A stretch of DNA of 64,000 nucleotides from Locusta migratoria (Eukaryota; Arthropoda; Insecta; Orthoptera; Acrididae): contig CM048755.1 of assembly GCA_026315105.1 (NCBI GenBank), forward strand, positions 216,616,333 through 216,680,332, written 5' to 3'. How positions within the stretch are numbered: position 1 is the stretch's first letter; each line of letters starts with the position of its first letter. Below are positions 55,620 to 64,000 of the stretch, in pieces. The notes beneath the pieces were generated by a model, which saw only the letters and a list, made by a program, of their open reading frames with translations, searched no databases and had not been told where the DNA came from. The position numbers were made by a program, and so were the translations under genes.

Positions 55620-56560
55620 GTGAAAACATAGTGGAGCGGCGAGTCAAGAGTCAAAGAGCGCCTTAAGCTGCACGTTTTTTGAATGAAAATGGCAGCGGCG
55701 CTGCACATGCGTATAATGGAGAGGGGAGGCTCGCCGCCTGACTCAGGTCAACACCACCTAATGAGAGGCAGCGGCGCTGACGTGCCACGGCACGCCGAGT
55801 AGGCCGCAGCTTGTAGCTGAGTGGCTGGCCGCTAGAGCCTGGTGGGCTGGTCCTACACCACTTACAAGACAAGGCCTCACAGCTGGCCGTGCTACGTCAT
55901 ACCACAGACAAATATATACAGACGGGAAACCTCCGTAAGGGCCCGGTCCTACGCTCAGGGGTGCGGGGCGGGTTTTTTTTTAAGCAGTTCCGTAAGATGT
56001 CCCATGATGGCGCTGCGGTCAGAAGCAGCCCTTTAAACTGGCCAGATCAGGCGGCAGGTAGCGGCTGTCCCTACCACCACCTTCCCTCAAACGCAAGCAA
56101 GCTGGACACAGCCGTGGCCTCGTGGCAGGCGGCACAAGCTCTCCCCTAAGTCTCCCCTCCACCCTACCCTCTGACGTGCGAGAGGCACCCTAAGCCAGCG
56201 ATCTGCCTGACACCTGCTAGCATCTTACGGAACTACGAGGGGAGCATAGGACAGTGGTTTAGAGGGGGCTACTCCTCTGTATATGTTACTCTGTGGTCAT
56301 ACTGACCAGGCCGCGGCCGCCAGCTTACTGGCTGCCCGCTACGAGGCAGGGGGCGTGCCCCAGCTGACAGTCATTCAGCTGGCGGCCGCGGCCTGGTCAT
56401 TGTGACGTAGCACTGCCAGTTGTGAAGCCTTGTCTTCTAGGTGGTGTTGGCTGGTCCTAGTGGACATCCAGTGAGCTACGCGGTCGCCATCTACGTTGCG
56501 TGACGTCACACGAGAGCGCGGCGGCCTTCTCTTTCGGTGGTGGTGCTCAGGGACGTGTCG
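55620..56560. mobile_element. GC-rich nested-palindrome element
   Basis: A GC-rich stretch holding inverted repeats inside inverted repeats. Perfect 21-base arms lie at 56306-56398 (GACCAGGCCGCGGCCGCCAG and complement). A wider pair is AGACAAGGCCTCACAGCTGG near 55865 with its near-complement near 56415-56440. It starts GTGAAAACATAGTGGAGCGG, which recurs inverted at 60018-60037 next to a related hairpin. No coding motif. Foldback family inferred. Confidence 0.65.
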
Positions 56561-56949
56561 TTGGACAGCGAAGACGATATGTTGTATCAGTGTATTTCAC
56601 TTAAACTGCTGTCGGTTTTAGGGATGAGGAATTATGCTGACCATCGTGTAAATCATGAATGTAAACAATTCGGCGAATATCACCGTTTATTCCTCCTGTT
56701 AAAGAAATTTCCTGGCCGTTTTTTCATTATATAAGGATGAATTACAGCACATTTCAATACACCTTGATGTGGTTGCACGACATATGCAATCGAATTTCTT
56801 TAGCTTTGTAAAGAAGCCTGTTGAATTTTAAGAGAACCTTCTCATTACTTGAAAATATATGTCCTACTACGTATTATCAGAATAAGGAAAGAGAAAACAA
56901 CTAGGTAGCCTATTTTCAGGTTCAAACTGCTGTGGTCTGTGTATGCTTC

Positions 56950-57291
56950 AACAAAAGTTCCAAATTGGATCGGTCTGCCTAGAGAAAAATACTATTTCTT
57001 ATTTTTATAATCCATACAAGTTTCGTTGCATTTGCAGCTTCTTCAGTGGGCCTTTATATATTTCTTCGTGTTACATATTCAGGCCCTCCTATTTTTCCAA
57101 GCTTTCCTAGGGACACAATAAAAATATAAAAAATTACAAATACAGTAATATCTGAACATGTAATCACAAGAAATAAATAAAAGTCCACTGAAGATGCTGC
57201 AGTTGCAATGAAATATGTATCGGTAATAAAAAGGAGAAATACAGTGTTTTGCTCAAGGCAGACCGATCCAATTGCTAAACAACTGTTATCT
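56950..57291. mobile_element. Foldback element, about 130-bp arms
   Basis: Left arm AATTGGATCGGTCTGCCTAG and GCAGCTTCTTCAGTGGGCC, right arm CACTGAAGATGCTGCAG and AAGGCAGACCGATCCAATT, in mirror order. The spacer at about 57086-57160 is AT-rich. No coding motif. Confidence 0.8.
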
Positions 57292-57299
57292 AATATTAG

Positions 57300-57500
57300 G
57301 CCGCGGCAGAGCGGCCGAGCACATTGAGGCGCTATGTTACGATTCGCGAGGCCGTTTCCCGTCGGGGGTTCGAATCCCCCCTCGGTTATGGCTGTTTGTC
57401 GAGTTTAGTATAAGGGAGTACATAACTAGTTTGTAAGTTTAGGGACTGATGATCCCGCAGTTAAGTCCCTTAAGCTTGACGAACATTTGAACATTTTTGT
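57300..57500 (+). mobile_element. SINE-1A variant head, plus strand
   Basis: Head like the copy at 44567 (CAGAGCGGCCGAGCACATTG), B-box GGGGTTCGAATCCCCCC, body GGGACTGATGATCCCGCAGT to GAACATTTGAACATTT. ATATTAG occurs on both sides. Confidence 0.87.
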
Positions 57501-57531
57501 GATATTAGTCTGAGTAATAAAGGTAAGCCGG

Positions 57532-57790
57532 CCGCGGTAGCCGAGGGGACGCCGGGCGCCGTGGCTCGGTGGTCAGAGGGCTAAGCGCTCTCTGTAATAA
57601 TAATAATAAAAAAAATGGGACTGAGGCGCGTCAGTTACGGTCTGCACGGCCACTACGGTCGGGGGTTCGAATCCCACCTCGGGCATGGATATTTGTGCTG
57701 TCCTTAGTGTTAGCTAGTTCAAAAGTAGTTTGTAAGTTTAGGAACTGATGACCCCGTAGTTAAGTCCCATAAGCTATACAAACATTTTTA
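57532..57790 (+). mobile_element. SINE-1A interrupted by a tRNA-half insertion
   Basis: GCCGGCCGCGGTAGCCGAGG at 5', then the 66-base insertion at 57551-57616, then the remainder from TGAGGCGCGTCAGTTACGG through B-box GGGTTCGAATCCCACC to the 3' body and CATTTTTATAAAGG. Confidence 0.88.
57551..57616 (+). mobile_element. 66-bp tRNA 5'-half-like insertion
   Basis: GCCGTGGCTCGGTGGTCAGA then GGGCTAAGCGCTCTC looks like the 5' half of a tRNA or tRNA-derived SINE (D-arm with A-box, anticodon stem). It is followed directly by TAATAATAATAAT and an A run. GGGAC lies on both sides (57546-57550 and 57617-57621). No B-box is present. It may be a retroposed tRNA fragment or a severely 3'-deleted SINE. Confidence 0.65.
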
Positions 57791-58072
57791 TAAAGGTAAT
57801 AAACAAATGATCGCCAAAGGTAAAATTATTATAACTGCAACTTCATTCTGTTCATAACAAATTCATTTATCGGCGGTTTTCCTTTACAAACATGGGAAAT
57901 TTGATGAAATAGTTAATACTTTTTTGTTGTTGATACTAGGTGTATGTATTACACTCTGAATTAAGGGCACTCTTCAGACGACCAGCGAATGAAATAATCC
58001 CTAGTTGAACTGGTTGTTGCCAGATGGCAGAACTTCGCGTAGCAACTGAAACATCTGTTTATTATTTCAGAG

Positions 58073-58266
58073 CCGCGGCGGATTAGCCGCGCGTACTGGA
58101 GTGCCTTGTTGCGGTGCGGGCGGCCGTCCGCCGTCGAGGTTTCGAATCCCCCCTCGGGCATGGATGTTTGTGCTGTCTTTAGTATGAGGTAGTTCATAAG
58201 TAGTTTGTAAGTTTAGGGGCTGATGACCCCGTAGTTAAGTCCCATAAGCTTTACAAACATTTTAAC
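58073..58266 (+). mobile_element. SINE-1A variant head, with target duplication
   Basis: Head CGCGGCGGATTAGCCGCGCG (diverged A-box), B-box GAGGTTTCGAATCCCCCC, body GGGGCTGATGACCCCGTAGT. ATTATTTCAGAG at left and ATTATTTTAGAG at right differ by one base. Confidence 0.87.
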
Positions 58267-58436
58267 ATTATTTTAGAGGACAACTGAAGCACGTCTACGC
58301 TGCGTGGTGTATTTCAACGTTGTCTTGATCTGTTACACGAAATAATCATTACTATTGACAGAAAAGAATGTTCAGAGGAAGCTGAAGGTAAAATAATTAA
58401 TTATAGAACGTACTGAGACACAAAACACGTTTTTAT

Positions 58437-58558
58437 CAAATTCAAAATGATCAAATGTTTGTTAAGCTTAAGGGTCTTAACTATGGGGTCATCAGTCCCT
58501 AAACTTACAAACTACGTATGAACTACCTACAACTAAGGACAGCACAAATATCCATGCC
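58437..58558 (-). mobile_element. SINE-1A, 5'-truncated, with target duplication
   Basis: Only the 3' body is present (AAATGTTTGTTAAGCTTAAG, ATGGGGTCATCAGTCCC, ending ATCCATGCC). The 11-bp repeat CACGTTTTTAT at 58426-58436 and 58559-58569 shows that truncation happened during insertion. Confidence 0.9.
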
Positions 58559-58754
58559 CACGTTTTTATTTCGTATACTATTTGTATATATGGTTTACAG
58601 TAAAATAATCTATTATGAAACTTCTAATGAAATAGAATTCACTTACTTTTCACTAATTTTACTTTCTGGGCTTTGAAACAGCTTTTTTTTATTATATTTT
58701 TTATCATAGGGCTCCTTAGAGAGTATCGTAAAGAATAGTCCGTCACCATTAAAG

Positions 58755-59175
58755 CAGAGATTAAGGAAACGTACAGGATATGTGGAGACCTGGGAGAAAA
58801 GCAAAAGGAAAATTCTCCGAAATACTGGACGAGAGTATAGAAGCAGAGAAGAAAACCTGGTTAAAGGAAAAAAATTTACCTACAGAATGTGCCCCTGCCG
58901 TTTAAAATGTTCTTCACGAATGACTGAGGATCAGTCTAGGAAATTATTTGATTCCTTCTGGAACCTAGCAGCTACCAGATTAAAAGAGTCTCCACATGCA
59001 GCGACGTGCAGTTACAGCCGCAAAAAAGAAGGATGTGTTGGATTTCCTTCATTTAGTTCCTCCCATTTACCACCGTTTCTTCAAACATATCCCATGTATT
59101 ACAAACACACGTCAAGCACCGATTGCTGATAATGACGCTGATTCTGAAAACAACGATGAATGTTTTTATATGTGA
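58755..59175 (+). pseudogene. Cysteine-rich uncharacterised protein, broken
   Basis: The plus frame gives VETWEKSKRKILRNTGREY, then a cysteine block CPCRLKCSSRMTEDQSRKLF (spacing C-x-C-x4-C) and DSFWNLAATRLKESPH. After about 59030 the sense continues in another frame (KKDVLDFLHLVPPIYHRFF), so a one-base shift is likely. The block resembles the N-terminal region of uncharacterised insect proteins that I recall as multi-copy (C-x-C-x4-C with F..FW.L). Their function is not known to me, and a mobile origin is only a guess. No start with upstream context and no introns can be defined. Confidence 0.5.
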
Positions 59176-59717
59176 CTACGTTAAGGTAATGTAGTGTATA
59201 CAAGAACTAATTTGGAGATAAAAGAAACGTTAACGTTATGTTGTCCAATAATGTCTTTGCGCTTATTTCTAAGAGGACAACTGAAGGAAGTCCAAATGTT
59301 TCATTTGTAAAATGGTACCGTCGCAAATAGCTATTCTATGTACTTCATTTTGCGTAGGAAACATGAAGCGCAATGTCCTGTTTCAAAACAAAGTAAGTTT
59401 ATTCATCTTGAGGTTTGAAAAGCTCTTCAATCTCCGTGTTTGTTTACAAATAAATTTGTACGTTTATGTTTCTGATGTTTATGTTGAATTTATTATTCCC
59501 CTATATCTTTATCCTTCGATATCTCAGGAACACTTTCTTTGGACTTACACCACGTGTACTCTGAGCGCCTCAAACAAGAGTGTATAATTATGCATTTACT
59601 ATTGAGTAACAATAAGGTTTTTCAAATAAATGTAACGTGGGAAGTAAAGGTACAGTCTAAAGCCGTACCGAGCAATTCGTCTCGCCTGGAGCAGCGCTGT
59701 AAAGAAATTGGGTCTGA
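59176..59717. other. No gene seen
   Basis: AT-rich unassigned sequence. The longest frame (91 codons) has no motif. Confidence 0.4.
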
Positions 59718-60037
59718 ATCAACACCACCTAGAGAGAAGGCCGCGGCGCTCTCGTGTGACGTCAGGCAGAGTAGTTTGCGCGCGCATAGCTGACTGGGTA
59801 GCCGCTTGGGCACGGCCCACTAAGCCGAGGCAGCGAGCCAGTCAGCTATGCGCGCGCAACCTGCACTGCCTGACGTACACGAGAAGGCCGCGGCCTTCTC
59901 TCTAGGTGGAGGTGGCTGAATTCCCGACTAGAGAGCAAGCAGCGCTGCATGCCGCTCCACTATGTGATCCCCATTGGACAGCGGCGCAGCTTGTCTCGCA
60001 GTTGGACTCTTGACTTGCCGCTCCACTATGTTTTCAC
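59718..60037. mobile_element. GC-rich hairpin element related to 55620-56560
   Basis: Arms of about 90 bases: CACCTAGAGAGAAGGCCGCG pairs with CGCGGCCTTCTCTCTAGGTG, and GCGCGCGCATAGCTGACTGG pairs with CCAGTCAGCTATGCGCGCGC. The right side ends CCGCTCCACTATGTTTTCAC, the inverted form of the start of the 55620 element, which suggests one family. Confidence 0.75.
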
Positions 60038-60129
60038 CCTTACATTACACGTAAAGGTCACAAATTCAAGATAAGAGAATACTGTAGTAAATAAATACTG
60101 CAACCAGCCACAAGATTTTTATAAATCAA

Positions 60130-60470
60130 CTAGCTAAAAGCCCGGAGTTGTCCGGGTATTTATTTATTCCTGCCATTTTTCAGGTATATATTCATTTGTA
60201 TAATGAATGTATCTCTGTAAAATCTCTTGGGAATAAAATTAGTAATAAAGAAGTAATAGATTAAAACTTTGTGGGTGATGGGGCGGTTTTTCATGAACTT
60301 TACTGTTCACGTGCTCATATCTCAAGAACTACGTGTCGTACTGTGATACAATTTAGAAGGTATACTCAACTATATGCGTGTATACTGTCCGTAAAATGTC
60401 CTACGGCTACAATTTGTAGTGTAGAAGTTATAAATTGTAACGTCATACCGAATACCGTAGTTTTAATTTA
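60130..60470 (-). mobile_element. Helitron-like element, 3' part
   Basis: On the minus strand it ends with a perfect hairpin (CCCGGA, loop CAAC, TCCGGG), then CTTTTAG and CTAG followed by T. This is the same 3' structure as at 37739. Upstream it matches the repeat unit there (AAATTGTATCACAGTACGAC, GAGATATGAGCACGTG). The 5' part is missing beyond about 60470. Confidence 0.72.
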
Positions 60471-60553
60471 AATATAAATTGTGAAACCCTGAGACGCTTT
60501 TTCGTCTCGAATATGTCCAAGACATTAAAGATAAACGTGAAGCAATTAATTAA

Positions 60554-60616
60554 AATTTGTAATGCGGGCGGAAATCGAACCCGGACCTCCTTGCTTACAA
60601 GGCAAATGTCTTACCG
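60554..60616 (-). repeat. tRNA-Thr-like fragment
   Basis: The minus strand reads GGTAAGACATTTGCCTTGTA then AGCAAGGAGGTCCGGGTTCG. The anticodon arm CTTGC-CTTGTAA-GCAAG has anticodon TGT, and the B-box is GGGTTCGATTTCC. The 5' end is cut off at the T run. It is a SINE head fragment rather than a gene. Confidence 0.55.
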
Positions 60617-60812
60617 TTTTTTTTTTTTGTTTTTTTTTTTGTTTTTTTTATTTTTTTATTTTATTTTTTTATTTTTTTTTTTTCATTTGCCTTCTCGGCC
60701 CGGCTTCATCGCCTTTAAACGAAAGATCTTCTGACGGTAAATAAAAAACTTCTTCTTGGTTTATGTACTGGGTGCCACTTGTTGTTCTCCTCTTTTTTTT
60801 TTTTTTTTTTTT
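60616..60812. repeat. Two T-rich tracts (A-rich on the minus strand)
   Basis: T-rich tract at 60616-60683 and a T run at about 60792-60812, about 110 bases apart. On the minus strand these read as poly-A and lie just past the 3' untranslated region of the L1/Tx1-like LINE, so one of them is probably its tail. Which one cannot be decided without the right-hand target repeat, which lies outside the window. Confidence 0.6.
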
Positions 60813-63800
60813 CGTGGTCTTCGCAGCAGACTGTCCTCACGCAGTGCTCTTCTTCGCGTGGTTTATATCCATGTTATAATCCCCAAACACTAAGCTTGGT
60901 CTCGTGTTCGTCATCTGCCTGTCTCGTTGCTTATTTTGACTTCTCGTAGCCCTGTGCGTTACAGTCGGCGGAGCCACACGATGGCCTGCTGTACATATTC
61001 GTAATAAATAAATAAAAATCAAAGAAACACAACAGCAGGAGAAACCTGCAATAAAAAATTGGGTCCTTCATCCACTGTCCCTAATGTAGGAACTGAAAGT
61101 CTCCAAGTAACAATAAAAATAAATAAAAACTCAAGAAACGAAATCATATTTGAGTGCCAGCGACCATACATTTGCTACGGACGCTGCCAGGAAAAACCTT
61201 TCCTTCTTGTATGTCTTCCTTTCTGTTCGTACTCTGTCAATCGCTTCGTTTCAGATCTTAGTTTCAATTGTTCGTCCGTGTATCTTTTTCTTTTGTTCTT
61301 TAAGTTATCTCGAAATCTGTGATGTCCGAGTAACCAAGGAGCGCTTCCATTCTTCTGTCGTGATCGAGAAATGGAAACAAATTCTCAAATCATTACGGTA
61401 ACGTGTGGGACAAAAAATTTTGCACTAATCTTTTGTATTTTGGGCATTTCCGGAAGTTATGATGTTCTTCCGTAATATATTGTACGTATTCGTTCAAACT
61501 CGCACTTTTATACGTCATTGTAAAGTACGCGAATTGGCCGATGACCCATGCGTAGCTGTTGTTTTTTGATTTTGGAAATAAATGCCAGTCCGGCCATAGG
61601 ACATCTCGAAGCGTTATCGTACTTTCAGCGGTCCTGTTGATTGTAGCTAGTTTTTTTCTAGTCCATTTCCAGATTTGAAATTTATCTCTGCAAGTGAGTG
61701 TGTGTGCCAATGTGTCGACGACATGGCAGTGTTCACAGTACGGACTCTTTTTGAGGTGAATCTTGTGGAGTTTTTCTCCTGTTGGAACCTTATCGTTCAC
61801 AATGTCATACCAGACGGATGCAGTTCGTGATGGAAGTATGGAATTGTTAATATTCTTCCAAACGTTCGTCCAATCAATCTGTGGGTACTTCAACCCCACA
61901 GGGTTTGGTCTGTGCCGTCTCGTAAGATGACCATAAATTTTTGCAGTGTTGAAGAGTTGTCGCAGATCTGGAATGTAGCTGCTTTCGAGGTAAAAAAGCC
62001 GGACGTAGTCAAGTTGTGCATTTATGCGTCCAACGTTGACGGGGGCAGATCTACTGATGGGGGCTAGGCTGGTGAATAGTATCTGCGTGATTGTTTTATG
62101 CGGAGACTGTAGGATTTTTCCAGTACGGTTCAAAAACATAGCAGCGCATTGTAGTTGGACGTCTTTCACTCCCAAGCCCCCTTCTGTCCGAGAGAGCGCC
62201 ATAGTTGGCATGTTGACCTTGAATATGTTACCTCGCCAAATGAACCAATACGCTGCGGCAAAAATCTTGTGGGCTATGTCCTTTGGTGGAGGTAGTACCG
62301 CGGCTATGTGATATATTTTACTGAGTGCGTAAATATTAACGAAGAGGGCTCTCTGTAGCCTGTTTAGATTCCTATTTTTGTTGTCATGGAGTGTGGCGCG
62401 GAATATATTGAGTTTATGAGTCCAATTGGCAATGGCCATCTCCCTTGGATTCGGCGTTAGAATCATACCTAAGTGGGTGATCCGATTTATGGGTTGCAAC
62501 CATGTTAAATGCACGTTCTCCGATCGTGGTCCTATTGGTAATATCTTCGATTTGAATTCATTGAGTTTAGCACCAGATGCATTGGCATATGCTTGGATCA
62601 CTTCTCGTGCAGTTTCGATTTCAGCCGTTGTGTTCACGATAAGACTGACATCATCAGCATATGCGTGACATACTGTCTTGATACCAAACATTTGTAACCC
62701 CTCGAGTCTCAGGTGCAGCTGTGAAAGTAGAGGCTCCACGGCGATGGCGTACAGCGTCATCGAAAGAGGGCAACCCTGCCTCACGGACTTCTTGATGGGG
62801 ACTGGAGTACTTATTTGACCATTGATTTTGATTCTGGAGTACGTTCCTGAAATGCACTTACTTATGAGCTGTATGAAATGAGCACTAAACCCCATTCGTC
62901 GCATAACATTCAACAGAAATAAGTGGTTTACACGATCGAACGCCTTGTCAAAATCTAAAAACATCAGCGCTACATTGCAGTTGCACAAGCATGATAAGGT
63001 TGTGATATCCCTGTATTCACTTAATGCGTTAATCATAGATCTGCCAGGAGCCACACTCATTTGATAAGGGCCAAGGATCTTGGGTAGTATAGATTTCAAT
63101 CTATTGTTTATGATTCTGGTAAGAAGTTTATAATCGGAATTCAGAAGAGTTATCGGCCGAAAGTCTGTCAACGATGTGGTATGTGGCTTTTTCGGAATTA
63201 GGACGACGAGCCCTTCCGTAAACTGCGACGGCAGCTGCACTTCTCCCAGCAGTTCGTTGTACATTTTGGTTAACTCTGGCCCTATGACATTCCAAAAGCA
63301 AGCATAGAATTCAACTGGTAGACCGTCTGAACCAGCCGATTTCTTTTTAGGCGATTCTTTGATCGCCGAATGTATTTCTTCCTCCGTAATATTGGCTAGA
63401 AGGTCGACATTGTCATCCCCAGTAACTGCGGGTTGGATAGCGGACATTAGAGGTTCTCCTGTCGCGGGGTCCGTTCCTGGGTCTGCGTAAAAGTCCGTGA
63501 AATATTGCACCACATAGTTTCTTATTTCCGTCTGGTGTTCATATACGTGTCCGCCTTCATCTGTAATTTTGGAAATTAACTTTTGTTTTCCTCTCTTGGC
63601 TTCCCTGAGAAGATGATACATCGATGTATGTTCTTGCGTGAGGTCGTGCGGTGAGCGCGCTCGAACTTTTTGTCCTTCCAGAGATTGTCGCACGAGAGCC
63701 GTGATTTTGGCTTTAGTGCGTTTTATTCGGGAACTGTTGATGATTAGACTGTTGGGTTCACTGTAGAGTTCACGGAGGCATAAAAAGTAGTGCTCTATGG

Positions 63801-64000
63801 TACGTTTTCTCCAATATGCCTTCATACGGGCATACTGCAAAATACATTTTTTTATTTGCGGTTTCGCGACTTGGATCCACCACATTATACGAGTTGGATA
63901 TTTGCCTAGTGATCGGAGGCATCTCGTCCAAGTTGTGCTGACCTGCTGCCGAAGTTCTTCGTCCTGCAAAAGCGAGACGTTAAGTTGCCACACGCCCCTT
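60813..64000 (-). mobile_element. L1/Tx1-like LINE, 3' part (continues past edge)
   Basis: Minus-strand element with an open RT frame (61393 to the window edge), a 3' untranslated region of about 0.6 kb and a probable poly-A tail at the left. Its 5' part, with the endonuclease, must lie beyond position 64000. No frame damage, insertion or deletion was seen in the visible part, so it is the best-kept retroelement here. Confidence 0.82.
61393..64000 (-). CDS. LINE ORF2-type reverse transcriptase, 5' partial
   Basis: The frame is open from the edge to TAA at 61393-61395. The start is not in the window: VWQLNVSLLQD at the edge is the usual block between endonuclease and RT in L1-type proteins, so the true N-terminus is upstream and the GTG at 63991 is not a start. 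Counting from that codon: KKSAGSDGLPVEFY (217-230), DFRPITLLNSDYKLL (277-291), motif A FLDFDKAFDRV with D347, VRQGCPLSMTLYA (404-416), catalytic YADD (445-448), LGM block (508-510), GGLG near 605, and a C-terminal zinc knuckle C753-x2-C756-x7-H764-x3-C768. The order and the CCHC knuckle fit the L1/Tx1 group; the exact clade is uncertain. It would make cDNA at a nicked target. It appears intact. Confidence 0.88.
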   Translation of the reverse strand, partial: RGVWQLNVSLLQDEELRQQVSTTWTRCLRSLGKYPTRIMWWIQVAKPQIKKCILQYARMKAYWRKRTIEHYFLCLRELYSEPNSLIINSSRIKRTKAKITALVRQSLEGQKVRARSPHDLTQEHTSMYHLLREAKRGKQKLISKITDEGGHVYEHQTEIRNYVVQYFTDFYADPGTDPATGEPLMSAIQPAVTGDDNVDLLANITEEEIHSAIKESPKKKSAGSDGLPVEFYACFWNVIGPELTKMYNELLGEVQLPSQFTEGLVVLIPKKPHTTSLTDFRPITLLNSDYKLLTRIINNRLKSILPKILGPYQMSVAPGRSMINALSEYRDITTLSCLCNCNVALMFLDFDKAFDRVNHLFLLNVMRRMGFSAHFIQLISKCISGTYSRIKINGQISTPVPIKKSVRQGCPLSMTLYAIAVEPLLSQLHLRLEGLQMFGIKTVCHAYADDVSLIVNTTAEIETAREVIQAYANASGAKLNEFKSKILPIGPRSENVHLTWLQPINRITHLGMILTPNPREMAIANWTHKLNIFRATLHDNKNRNLNRLQRALFVNIYALSKIYHIAAVLPPPKDIAHKIFAAAYWFIWRGNIFKVNMPTMALSRTEGGLGVKDVQLQCAAMFLNRTGKILQSPHKTITQILFTSLAPISRSAPVNVGRINAQLDYVRLFYLESSYIPDLRQLFNTAKIYGHLTRRHRPNPVGLKYPQIDWTNVWKNINNSILPSRTASVWYDIVNDKVPTGEKLHKIHLKKSPYCEHCHVVDTLAHTLTCRDKFQIWKWTRKKLATINRTAESTITLRDVLWPDWHLFPKSKNNSYAWVIGQFAYFTMTYKSASLNEYVQYITEEHHNFRKCPKYKRLVQNFLSHTLP

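Noticed and set aside
56306..56398. GC-rich perfect hairpin as a transcription terminator
   Set aside because: The context is eukaryotic, no gene ends nearby, and the hairpin is part of a larger nested palindrome.

Overview
The window looks like gene-poor nuclear DNA from a large arthropod genome. I found no intact host protein gene, no real tRNA or rRNA gene and no CRISPR array. Nearly everything recognisable is a transposable element or its relic. The set of families (an abundant Leu/Ser-tRNA-like SINE, RTE and CR1-group LINEs, large foldback elements, a Tc1-like relic) matches what I recall of grasshopper and locust genomes (Schistocerca, Locusta). That host assignment is an inference from family recognition, not from a search.

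Layout. 1-5.3 kb: two colinear minus-strand pieces of a decayed Pif1-like helicase, about 3 kb apart, with a GC-rich patch and tRNA-like repeats between and beside them. 5.6-12.3 kb: CR1-group LINE relics, a decayed RTE LINE, a Tc1-like transposase tail and SINEs inserted in these relics. 12.9-25.7 kb: dense SINEs, two foldback elements and several microsatellites that sit inside SINEs. 26.25-32.52 kb: a full-length RTE LINE on the plus strand, split by a younger antiparallel RTE copy. Both insertions have matching 11-bp target duplications. 32.6-41.2 kb: SINE clusters, a foldback with a LINE fragment in its centre, a Tc1-like 5' part, a Helitron-like element and a palindromic mariner made of two 3' halves. 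41.3-55.6 kb: Jockey- and CR1-group LINE relics, a palindromic tRNA-Thr-like SINE, a foldback and a piggyBac-type MITE. 55.6-60.5 kb: GC-rich multi-hairpin elements, more SINEs, a cysteine-rich pseudogene and a second Helitron tail. 60.8-64 kb: the 3' part of an L1/Tx1-like LINE whose reading frame is open across at least 868 codons and runs off the right edge.

Relationships. SINEs have inserted into LINEs, DNA transposons, the Helitron and other SINEs, often with perfect 10-18 bp target duplications, so relative ages can be read directly. The best-preserved coding sequences are the L1/Tx1-like frame at the right edge and the inner RTE copy (one in-frame stop seen). These LINEs are plausible sources of the reverse transcriptase that mobilised the SINEs, but partnership of any given pair is not shown here.

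SINE names used below are mine. SINE-1A and SINE-1B are two head types sharing one 3' body. SINE-2, SINE-3 and SINE-4 are three other tRNA-headed families.
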